Part shown: piece by piece, positions 42,056 through 50,851 of the stretch | How positions within the stretch are numbered: the stretch's first letter is position 1 | Layout: each line of letters opens with the position of its first letter | Assembly: GCA_003427395.1 (NCBI GenBank) | Contig: BFEA01000119.1 | Span: forward strand, 270,449-325,235 | Reading direction: 5' to 3' | Origin: Chara braunii | Taxonomy: Eukaryota; Streptophyta; Charophyceae; Charales; Characeae | Length of the DNA stretch: 54,787 bases | Program-made: the position numbers and the translations under genes | The notes under the pieces: model-generated | The model's database searches: none | What the model saw: only the letters and a program-made list of their open reading frames with translations | What the model was told of the DNA's origin: nothing

Positions 42056-42901
42056 TGCAATCAGACTCGTCCTCATTCACACTTTTCATGCATGTAAACA
42101 GTAGCGCAGCAAACTAGCGACATGCGCCCACTCAAAACTCAGAGATATAGCATCCAAATACGAGTTCACTTTCAACTGGCTATGGCGACTCAGCGTCCAA
42201 ACAACTCACTGTTCACATACACCGGATCACCCTGGATATCCCACACGCGTCACTCTGAACACTCACACATACACCCACACACTTCACACTAAACTACAGC
42301 TATGGCAGCTATGGCTGCCTCTACCCTATCGCTATGCTACGCTCCTTCTCTCTCGCCCACTTCAGCTACGGGCTCTCTGCAGACCTCCTTGCACAAGTCG
42401 TTGTGGCAGCGCTTCCGCATGGCTCACGCAGGAATGAATGGATGGTTGCGCGCTGCCTCTTGATTTATACTTGTGAAACTCGGTGGTCTGCCCCTTTCCA
42501 TCAGCCCATGGTGCTCACATTTCCTTGTGGTACTTGCTGGACCGGACTGGGACTGACTGGAGCTTACCGCTAACTGACTGTGGACTCACTGCTAACCTAC
42601 TGTAGCCGTACTGCAATTGCACTGCAGTTTAGTCCCCCACTTGACTCGCCACTTGCCCACTTGCCCACTTGCTGACCTTCTAGAAGGACTACAGCTAGGC
42701 TTCTGGAACTCGCTAAGACTCCTACTCTATAGATCTACAGATCGAACCCCTGCTTCCGATGGGACCCTACGAGAGACTACTAACTGTTACAAATACACAG
42801 GTCGTCGGTTCAAGCCTTGGGGCCGACACAAATGCTGTACATCGGTAGCGTGAGGGCTAGGGATTGAACCCTGGGGTCTGAATCTGGTGAAAACCGTTTC
42901 A
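42056..42901 (-). repeat. 5' LTR of element D (846 bp)
   Basis: Direct copy of 34019-34874; TATA box (ATTTATA on +) at 42463-42469. Outer flank TCTG (42902-42905). Confidence 0.95.
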
Positions 42902-42905
42902 TCTG

Positions 42906-43529
42906 CAGGTATCCGGAAGAATCTGGTCCAAGCGGGACACGTGGGAAATCTGCAATTCAACTGTACGCAATCCAAGCCATCGGCTGACGACCAATCTGGA
43001 CGGTCGTACCCGGAGGACCAGAGGTTGGTCATCCTCGGTCAACTCCATAAATTGACCCAGCCACTGCGAGCGGGCATTTAGTCTTGTGCATGCTGCTGGA
43101 CGCTGGCTTCACGCTGGTGCCACAATGGGAGACTGCTGACGCTTTATGTTGGCGCCATTCTCTGTCTGTGGCACCGGCCTTGTGAGTGATTATGCTGACG
43201 TGGCTATGGCCACACTGATTCTGACATTGATGGAGTGTGGGCGAGGAGGAGGAGGATCAGGGCTGTGAGATTGACTCGATAGTTGAAGGGAAGCTTACCT
43301 GGTTAATTGTGTCGACATTGTGCTTTGCTGATCGTCTTTAGTGGGAGGATCTGCGCCATCCTCCCTGGCCGCTGCTGACGTGGCGAGAGGATGGGCGCCC
43401 TGTTGTAACCTGCTTATCGTCAGGGAGGAACCGATTGCTGACATGGCGAGTTGGGAGATAACGCCAGAAGCGGAAGTGGGTCGATGAGGGTCTCTACTCT
43501 GCGATGATAGTGCAAACTCTCACTCTGCA
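42906..43529 (+). repeat. Proposed right part of the older LTR that received C and D
   Basis: Ends CTCTGCA at 43529, three bases before a perfect iMet PBS at 43533. Contains GCTGACGTGG (43194-43203, 43374-43383). Removing C and D joins 25956-26064, 33963-34018 and 42906-43529 into about 790 bp that starts TG and ends CA. Plausible but without a second copy to confirm. Confidence 0.45.
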
Positions 43530-43532
43530 GTT

Positions 43533-43544
43533 TGGTATCAGAGC
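43533..43544 (+). other. Primer-binding site, initiator Met tRNA type
   Basis: TGGTATCAGAGC, identical to the site of element B but on the plus strand. Indicates an LTR ending just left of it. No gag follows within 700 bp. Confidence 0.7.
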
Positions 43545-44285
43545 GATATCCTCCTTTCCTCGCTATCTGCTGATGCGCGACACTTCGCGTGGTGGTATCT
43601 GACTTGCGTACCCGTTTTGGTGCCGTGCACCAGTTTCGCGCACTTGGTTGGTACGATGAAGCGCACTGCCTACGTGGCAGCGCACAACGGTGCTGACGTG
43701 GCACCTACCTGAGGAACAGTGAGGTACATTGGCTGACGTGGCATTCCTTAAGAGTGTCGCATCCTCGAAGCATCAGTAGCAGATCCAGTTCGACGTGGGA
43801 CATTCAAGACGACATTCCAGTGGGCATATACAGGTTGACCAGAAGTTCACTACTCACGTGTTCGCAACGTGACTCCATCACTGACACGGCCTAGACGGCC
43901 CATTGATGTTGATGTGGCACTTGTCTTGCTGATGTGCCACCGAGGCTTTGCTGGAGTGCGACATGTGGCAGACCTGATGTGATACACTACCAAGCTGAAG
44001 GAAGATTGGTGGGAACAGAACCCTGCACGTGCATGGCCTTGCAGGCAGTACAGCACGAGGCTAAGTTGTGGTGCCACACGCCAGAGCATGTGTCTGGTGC
44101 AAGGAAAATGAGCGATAGGCGTCGATAGCGAAATACAGAAACCAAGCTGCGTCATACATATGAAATCAGATAGTCTTGACCTCGAACCAAAAGCAAAATT
44201 GCAACTAGAAATACACCAAATAAGAGCACAACAGAGTTCACAAATGACAATGTTGGAAAAGTCTCGTCATAATCATCAATGAACC
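43545..44285. other. Unassigned stretch with TGACGTGGC motifs
   Basis: GCTGACGTGG at 43692-43701 and 43732-43741, and degenerate forms (GATGTGGCAC, CTACGTGGCAG) up to 43980. No ORF with a recognisable domain. Probably the remains of the leader of the element whose PBS is at 43533. Confidence 0.4.
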
Positions 44286-45065
44286 AATGTCGTTCCCCTA
44301 TGTGGCGCTCGGCGCCCAGACTACAACTGGGAGATCCTATCTAGCCTATCTACAAATGCCGCTGGTGACATCAACAACTTTCCGAAGTACGAGCAGATCT
44401 CGGTCAATGCTGTCCGCATCAAGCACCAGGTATGTCCTCGCCACACTCACAATCTCGATCCCCCACACAAATGCCACATGCACCCGAAGAGCACCATGCG
44501 TGTCATCCAGCAATGTGCAGGCAAGCCCGGCGTTCAACCCTGCTCGCCCGTGAGCGAGTAGGCACTCGCATCAGCAGCTAGCGCAGCTGCACTTACGCAT
44601 GAAGCAGCGAGTGCCCGAATGCCCTGCCAGTGGCCAGGCCCTTTTCTTTATGGAAAGTGGCTGCCAGTCGTGAGCTGCCTCGCCGGTCTGGGCCTCTGCC
44701 CAGAATCTTTCGGTAGGCCCAAAGTGGCTGGGCCTCTGTCCCAGGGGAATATTCTGCGAGGCCCCTGGCAGTTACGCGTGTCCAAATGCCAGGCATGTTG
44801 TGTACAGTTTGTGCCTCGTGATTGGCCCAAGGCCTGCCTCTGATTCTTTCAGGAAGGGCCTGCAAGCCCGAAACAAATGTTGTTAGGCATGGTTTGGGCT
44901 CACTCAACCAACTTATGCTGCGTAACTGTCTGATTTTCCCCAGTTGCGAAAAACACAAAAATAGGCCTCTTCTAACTTATCAGTCTGCCTTCACTTAGGG
45001 CGGCCTTACTTGCTGGAACAGGCCCAAAAGGGCTTACCAAGGCCTTGAGTCTCACATTCCCTCCT
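44286..45065 (-). repeat. Probable 3' LTR of element F (left end undefined)
   Basis: On the minus strand starts TGTGAGACTCAAGG right after the F pol remnant and a purine tract (GGAGGAGGGA). GGCC-rich text resembles 12765-12984. It includes an inverted pair GGCACTCGC/GCGAGTGCC around 44565-44620. Short ORFs show no domain. Confidence 0.4.
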
Positions 45066-45069
45066 CCAT

Positions 45070-45610
45070 ACTGTGATAGTCCTCTGAGAAGTTCACTCAA
45101 TCTGGCGCTTTCCTTTCTGCAACGACTTCTCATAATGAGCGACAACCTGCGGTCTGCATCAGTTTCTATCTCGTAAACCATCTGTCCTCTTTTGGATCCC
45201 TATGATGTCTGAAGCGTACATGGAACTGTAACTTTGGCTTTGGAGGTCGACCCCTGCAAGATGGTCTCGGCATCAGCATCTCCCTGTGCTCCACAATGCT
45301 ATCGATGTCGACTTCTCCATCCATGGTTGGGGTCGGCATAGACCGACGAGAGGGAAACTGATCAGTTTCCTCGAATGGTGCAAGTTTCGAGGCGTGAAAA
45401 AGAGGGTAGGTGCAAAGGTGACCAGGGATATCGGAGGGAACTGTACTCGGCGGCTCTACATTAATACTCTGTTATTTAGCTGTGACATTTTTTATAAAGG
45501 TCGAGGGATAGGGCTTGCCGTTTCTTAAAGTCCATAGGGTGTTGGAACACTTACCCACCCCGGTCGACCTTCAGTATCTTGTAATCTGGTCCTTGATAAC
45601 GGTCCCCCAT
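45070..45610 (-). pseudogene. pol: Element F: gypsy integrase C-terminus/chromodomain fragment
   Basis: Reading leftward from about 45603: YQGPDYKILKV matches the YRGPW-VLEV block, then IPGHLCTYPLFHASKL, FPSRRSMPTPTMDGEVDID, RGRPPKPKLQFHVRFRHH and KEDRWFTR. Stops and frame changes follow. Everything upstream of integrase is missing, cut at about 45610. More diverged than B, C and D. Confidence 0.75.
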
Positions 45611-45915
45611 GGAATTGATCGGCGCCGACTGGTCTGCTGCTTTGGTTTCGTGTGACGACCGGGAGCCCAGCTGCGTGTTACGTATATATCACCGCGAAGT
45701 GCAGAGTTCGTCCTCATTCTTCGGCGACGCCCTCGAGAAAATGGTCCGCCGCCTGTTCGATTCGCTGCTCCCACTGCTACTACCCGCCGGCTCCGGTCGC
45801 GCCATCGTTCCTTTCTTTCCTCTTCTTGCGCTCCCTTCCTCTATCTCGTTATCCCTTTTTTGGAACCTCCTCGTCCGATCGTCTGGGTTGGCGCAGCTAC
45901 TATGCAACTAAGCTA

Positions 45916-45959
<44 letters not shown>

Positions 45960-46471
45960 CGCCGCTTCTCGTCTCTTCCTCATATCTCGCATGATCTCCT
46001 CTACTGCTCACAACCCCCGCAGTGTTATACATAATATTGGTTGCGTCCAGTCGATTGGAATTTTCATTGCTAGATCGAGAAGGATATAGCACTGGAGTAC
46101 AGCGTAGGAGTGGGTTTGTCCATCTGAGGACTTGGTTGCTCTCCATGATGTTTCGCAACTATTTATTCTCGAGTAGCTCCGGTGATTTCCACCCTGCAGC
46201 CTTGCGATTGCCCCTGATGATGACTGGCTTACGGCACCAATCGAAACATGTCGGGCATAGCCGTTACTTGTTCCTCCTCGCAAGATCGGATGCTGCTGGC
46301 GTTTTTGCGCCTAATGGGTTCGCTTCTCCGAGGATGGCAGCTCCGTGGTGCTTCAAGATTTAATTTATATCTTTTGCTTGGGCTTCAGGAATTATCATTG
46401 TCTCTACCTTTCTTCGCTTCACTCCTTCACTCTTCTTCTCTCTTCTTCCTCTTTCTTTTTCTTTTCTCCCC

Positions 46472-46511
<40 letters not shown>

Positions 46512-47148
46512 TCTCTCTCTCTCTCTCTTTGTTTCTCTCTCCTTCTTCCTCTCTTCCTACTTTGTCGTCGCTATGTCGTGGCTTGATCTCATAATGTGGG
46601 GCTTGGATTTCATCATTTTTTGGCTCAGAGTGCTTCGTGTTTCCACTGAGGTTTCATTTGGAACTCTTAGGTATGCTGTAGCTAAATGCAAACGAGAGGA
46701 TGCTAACAGGCGAGGTCGACAGCACCGCTCTGATTTCTAGTTCTATTCCCTACCTTCTCATGGGCAGTATGGCATCTATAACTTAGCTCGCCTGCGGTTC
46801 AAGCAATAGCCTTGGTAGATGTCACACTACTGAAGTGTGGTTGCTTGTGCTTGTCACTTTTCCCTCCTCCCTGTTCCCTGCTCCCGGCTTTCGGCTTGTT
46901 TTCCTCCTCATTTCCTGCTCCGTGTTCCCTGTCGTGATTACATGCTTGATTGCTGCTTTGCCGACTTACCTTGCTTTGCGCTGCGATACGAATCCTTGTC
47001 AAGGTTCAGTCTCTCGCCACTCTCACTTACCATTCTCAGCTCTCTACATCGGCGTTTTTTCTGTTTCGCTTTTCTGTCTCGTTTTCTCCGTTTCTACCCA
47101 GGGAAGTTGTTTTGGGTGCATTCCGTCGTTGCACCTCCCTTTCCCACG
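45611..47148. other. Unassigned stretch with CT microsatellites and a 37-base C-run
   Basis: (CT)n at 45919-45955, C-run 46473-46509, (CT)n 46509-46529. A 56-codon ORF at 46573-46740 (MSWLDLIMWGLDFIIFWLRVL) has a hydrophobic start but no recognisable family. It may be the 5' untranslated part of the Penelope-like element. No host gene supported. Confidence 0.4.
46473..46529. repeat. C37 homopolymer followed by (CT)10
   Basis: 37 consecutive C then CT repeats. The same C-run plus CT order bounds each hairpin unit at 16838-17340, although there the runs are short. Length may be affected by sequencing. Confidence 0.85.
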
Positions 47149-47733
47149 ATGGCGAACCCCAGACTCTGCTATAATTGTGAGACGCCTGGTCATTTTCAGC
47201 GCAAATGCCCATATCCCCGCCGCCTCCGTCAATCCTCCTACCCACCTCTTGGGCCTTCCAACCCGGATCCTGCTTTGGCCCCTGCCAATGCTTTCTACCC
47301 TGCACAAGCTCCCCTGTTGGCTCTCCCTCCGCCTCCCCCCGCTTCCTCAACTAACATGTATCCCGCTTCTGGTCTGGCTTTGGCCCCTCGCCAACCCTGG
47401 TGGAAGCAGAACCAGGAGAAGCTCGATCGGGTTTACGAATTTATGGCAGCTGAACTAGAAGCTAGACAAGAATCGATCAGAGAGAAAGATAGGTTAATCC
47501 GAGAGGAGGGAGAAAAGAGAAAAATCAAGACAGCAGAAGAGAAAGCTTTGAAAAAACAGAAGGAACGACAGGATTTCGAAGAAGGAATGAGTTCCATTGT
47601 TGGCTCCAAGATCAATGACGCATGTGAGTTGTTTCTCAACAGGGCGGATAACTCGAAGAATGCAGATCAGGGGCGTCGTACACGCTGGAACGATGATCTG
47701 GAGAAGCAGAGATTGGAGAAGAAAAGAGAATAA
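47149..47733 (+). pseudogene. CCHC zinc knuckle and coiled-coil protein, first part
   Basis: The ATG at 47149 starts MANPRLCYNCETPGHFQRKC, a CX2CX4HX4C zinc knuckle within the first 21 residues. A Pro/Ala/Ser-rich linker (residues 25-85) and a charged coiled coil (WWKQNQEKLDRVYEF to KKQKERQDFEEG) follow. The frame is open upstream to 46837, but the ATG next to the knuckle is the natural start. It ends at TAA 47731-47733, created at the junction of a 209-bp tandem duplication. Would be a nucleic-acid-binding, gag-like part of the retroelement. Confidence 0.7.
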
Positions 47734-47930
47734 TCAAGGCAGCAGAAGAGAAAGCTTTGAAGAAACAGAAGGAACGACAGGATTTCGAAGAACAAATCAG
47801 TTCCATTGTTGGCTCCAAGATCAATGACACATGTGAATTGTTTCTCAGCAGGGCGGATAACTCGAAGAATGCAGATCAGGGGCGTCGTACACACTGGAAC
47901 GATGATCTGGAGAAGCAGAGATTGGAGAAG
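47513..47930. repeat. 209-bp tandem duplication inside the CCHC/coiled-coil ORF
   Basis: Copies 47513-47721 and 47722-47930 differ at roughly ten positions by eye. Because 209 is not a multiple of three, the duplication shifts the frame and, with one base change, produces the TAA at 47731. Confidence 0.92.
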
Positions 47931-48504
47931 CAGATAGACACGCTCGCCAGGAGCATGAGTACATTCGTAAGCAAATGGAGGAGCTTACACGTTCGGTTGG
48001 ACAAGTGGGTCTCAAGCACGCAGGTACTAATGTCTGCATTACTAGTCCACCGGAGGCACCAGCCAGAGGCAGAGCTCGTACGATGGGCGCAGACACTCCT
48101 TCTACACAAGACTTTAATAAGCTGCTCAAGGCCCTCAACAACACGAAGGAGAGAAGCGCCTTGCCGAGTTGGAGGTGCAAGCACTGAGGGAGAGATTCGG
48201 GAGGGCCGTGAGTAAGCTTGTCCGCCAAGGACGGACTCCTCGATCAAACTTGGCCAAGAGGATGAGTGAAGCCACGGATGATGACGACCTCGACCATGAG
48301 TGTGGCTGTCACAATGAGGAGGGACTTGATGGTCTTACCATTCGACAATCACCACCGAAACGTACCTCTGGACGACTGGCTAAGAAGGTAGCGGTGGCGG
48401 CGAGGGAGGAATTCGTGAAGGAGACGAAGAAGTATTTGAAGCGTTTAAGGAAGCACGGCCTACAGATCCTATGCGGGAAGGAGGGCATCGCGTTCGTTAC
48501 ATGA
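47757..48504 (+). pseudogene. Continuation of the coiled-coil protein in several frames
   Basis: 47757-47965 repeats KKQKERQDFEEQISSIVGSK and EKQRLEKQIDTLA. It then reads RKQMEELTRSVGQVGLKHAG and DTPSTQDFNKLLKALNN in the frame of 47975, and LRERFGRAVSKLVRQ to a basic KKVAVAAREEFVKETKKYLKRLRK in the frame of 48169. The three frames join into a plausible single charged protein, so at least two indels have occurred. No enzymatic domain recognised. Confidence 0.55.
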
Positions 48505-48706
48505 GCTGCGTGCCTCCCTCACCTTCGACCACCGACGTCCTGTCACTGATAACAAGGCCACTGAAATTGTCCCAGACTCCGAAGTTGACGACATACCAGG
48601 ACAAGCAGATTTGGGACCTGACATTGATGGCACTCAACAAGTTGATGTCGACGAGGATGACAACATTCGTGAAGGCTAGGATAGGTGCCCAAGCGAAAGG
48701 GTACTA

Positions 48707-49282
48707 TTGAGCTTGGTCAGGCAATGTTTACGTTTTCGGGAGACTAAATCTGGGTTGACGGATTTTGCCGGCAATTATCTCTATCGTCTTCTCGTCATCA
48801 CTCTCATCCTTCGGAGGCAGCTCCCGTGGTGTGACAAGTTTGCGGTTCATCTTCGGTTTTTGTTTTTGTCTTCGTACGATTTTTGTTCCTCACCTGGTCC
48901 AGTGGTTTATTGTATTGTGTCCCCGTTCGTTAAGCACTATTACATAGGATGCACCTCTCGTACGCTCCCGGTAATAAGGACATAACACATGAATCGATTG
49001 ATGACGATCCGACAGGGTGATGTTCGTAATCATAAATTGTATGCATGGTTACAAAGGATCGGTGCTAAGCACTACGTTGCTATCCCTCTCGCTGTTCTTT
49101 TGTCGGATGATCTTTTGATAGCTGAGAAACGTTTTATTGGTGTTACTTCTCCGTATCTCAACTCCCGACCCGCTGCGGGGAAACAGAGGAACAGGAAGTG
49201 TAGACCGGGTAAGCGAGAAAGAAGGAATAGGGCTCGTCGGGAAACTGATCAAACTGTTCTAAGCTCCGCCCCCCCTGCCTAA
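48707..49282 (+). pseudogene. GIY-YIG endonuclease domain
   Basis: VVYCIVSPFVKHYYIGCTSRTL matches the GIY...YIG core (Tyr in YCI, YIG, then T-R-L). HMNRLMTIRQG and HKLYAWLQRIG fit the middle helices, and AEKRFIGVTSPYLNSR gives the catalytic Glu (AEK) and the conserved Asn of LN. A TAA at 48983-48985 interrupts the domain with no frameshift; a second TAA at 49280 follows a basic linker (NRKCRPGKRERRNRARR). In Penelope-like elements this nuclease nicks target DNA to prime reverse transcription. Starts before 48707 cannot be fixed. Confidence 0.78.
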
Positions 49283-50134
49283 CGTACTACGGCCAGGAAT
49301 GGTGTGTTTGCTGAATTTGTCTCGTCCATTGGGGTTTCGTCTATCTCCTTGCTGCATATCCTTCGTAGTTGTGTTACCTCTGGTGTTTCTTCAGTGTCTA
49401 TCATACGGAAAGGAGGATCAGTGCTCTCGGATTCTTGGAAGATTATTAAACGAATGTTTGGTGCGACAATTGTATGTAGTAGGTATGGGAGGGACCAACT
49501 CAAGCACTGTAGATCTTGGTTCGAGCTCGGCAAGATAATTCATTTTGAGGCGATTAGTCGATTCTGCTCTCGTGCCGAAGCACTCAAGGTTCCCGTTTGC
49601 CGTATGCTCAGTCACCCCCCGGACCGTAAACTCTTGTACTCCAGGCCACTAGCCAATCTGATCTATGCTTATAATACGATCAGATGTTTTTCTAAGAAGG
49701 AAACTAGGCAAACACTGAGGCTCATTTTCTCTGAAGTTATTCGTCGTAAGTTTGGATTCTGTCCGCGTACACGCCTGGTTTTTCGAATTCGGTATGCTGA
49801 TTGTTTGTCCAAACATATGATTCGCTATGTTTGTGCACGTATTATCAAACTTTCCCCTCGCCCTGCCGCACTCTCGGATATGCTTGTCAGGAGGATGCGA
49901 GTGGTTTGGACTAAACACCGCAGTATTGCTCAAACTCTGCATAATTTTCGTTCTTTTTCCCGGATGGAGAATGCTGCCTGTGCTTGTTCGGTTTTTGTAT
50001 CCAGATTCAGGGAACGCCTGCAGATCAACAATCTGCCCTGCCACGTCTCCTCTTCGGTTCTAAACGCTCTTCTCCCCCCCGGTATTGGTTATGTGTTTTT
50101 CAGATCTATGGATTCCGATTGGCTACCAACCTGA
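49283..50134 (+). pseudogene. Linker/N-terminal region between GIY-YIG and RT
   Basis: Same frame as the nuclease. About 280 residues rich in Ser, Arg, Phe and Cys (WKIIKRMFGATIVCSRYG, FSEVIRRKFGFCPRTRLVFRIRY, SRFRERLQINNLPCH). No motif I can name; the position corresponds to the N-terminal extension preceding RT in permuted Penelope-like elements. Ends at TGA 50132-50134, after which the frame stays open. Confidence 0.55.
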
Positions 50135-50851
50135 ATAAAAAACTCCAGGAATATCCCTCCCCCCTCAAGTTCCTATTCCTACTCCTTCCTCAGACTTCAG
50201 ATTCTTAAATCTGTCCAGGAGCTTCCCCTCATCGCTTATGAGTATGTACTCTCTATTCCTGATTCCCTCCTAACTAAATGTTTCACCTTCCCATGCTCTC
50301 TCCTTGCCCCTGTACCCGCTCCGACCTTACACTCAATTCTACCTTTCGACTCTCTAAAAGACGTGCCCTTCTCCTCAGATAGCCTGCACTTTCTTCACAA
50401 GATCATGGATGGTCTTGTTCGCACTCCGGTTGATCACAACCCTGGCGACACGCTCTTCTGCTGCCCTATCTTGTACAAATCTGGGATGGATACATTATTT
50501 CTAAATAATCCAGGTTTCACTTTGATACAGGAATGTGAAAATGATGTTATTCGGACTTGCCATGATCACTATCTTGCTGATTCCCTAGATATGATTGCGA
50601 AATGGAACCCTAAAGGGAATTTTGGGAAGGGATACGCCCTACCTAAACAAAAGAATGTTTTCAAATGGAGACCGTTATGTCCCTCCCCCAACGAACCAAG
50701 CATTACCGCATGCAGAAAGATTACGGGGTGTCTTAACGTCTTAGTCAAGAAACTGCCTGGGTCCCTGCATTTTCATCTGTCATGCACCACCGATCTTATA
50801 CCTGCTCTCGGTAATATTAATAAACGATCTTATACCCGGCTAGAGGGCTGA
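50135..50851 (+). pseudogene. Reverse transcriptase N-terminal (fingers) part
   Basis: Reads through ILKSVQELPLIAYEYVLSIPDSLL and DSLDMIAKWNPKGNFGKGYALPKQKNVFKWRPLCPSPNEP, then CRKITGCLNVLVKKLPGSLHFHLSCTTDL. The LPK-K-FKWRP block corresponds to the first RT motif (LPKxHK...RPI) of Penelope-like elements. No palm motif with catalytic Asp follows: after TGA 50849 the sequence does not resemble RT in this frame. Therefore a 3'-truncated copy. Confidence 0.65.

Larger units (their letters stand above)
34019..42901 (-). mobile_element. Element D: full-length Ty3/gypsy LTR retrotransposon
   Basis: LTRs at 34019-34874 and 42056-42901, TG...CA on the minus strand, 4-bp duplication TCTG (34015-34018 and 42902-42905). 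Reading leftward: 5' LTR, PBS, leader with a 731-bp gap (41163-41893), gag, protease, RT, RNase H, integrase, chromodomain, PPT, 3' LTR. Several frameshifts and stops, a degenerate gag knuckle, and a stop codon in place of the catalytic integrase Glu. Tail-to-tail with C, about 57 bp of old sequence between them. Confidence 0.95.
47149..50851 (+). mobile_element. Penelope-like element with permuted order (CCHC, GIY-YIG, then RT), 3'-truncated
   Basis: Zinc-knuckle/coiled-coil region, then a GIY-YIG nuclease domain, then an RT N-terminal part, all on the plus strand. In classical Penelope elements GIY-YIG follows RT. An N-terminal GIY-YIG is known for the Naiad/Chlamys clade of green algae, protists and invertebrates. 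From at least 48707 to 50851 one frame is kept with only three stops (48983, 49280, 50132). The RT palm with its catalytic Asp residues is missing after 50848. Assignment is from motifs only. Confidence 0.68.

Noticed and set aside
41079-42104. 327-341 codon ORFs on the plus strand
   Set aside because: Almost entirely N bases of the sequence gap in element D.
44565-44620. GGCACTCGC/GCGAGTGCC inverted pair as a terminator or small-RNA precursor
   Set aside because: Arms of nine bases with a long, poorly paired middle in LTR-like DNA; nothing supports an RNA gene.
46214-46245. Hammerhead-ribozyme-like CTGATGA...GAAAC, expected in Penelope-like elements
   Set aside because: A stem II candidate exists but is offset by one base and has a mismatch, and stem III and the cleavage triplet do not form. 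Not supported.
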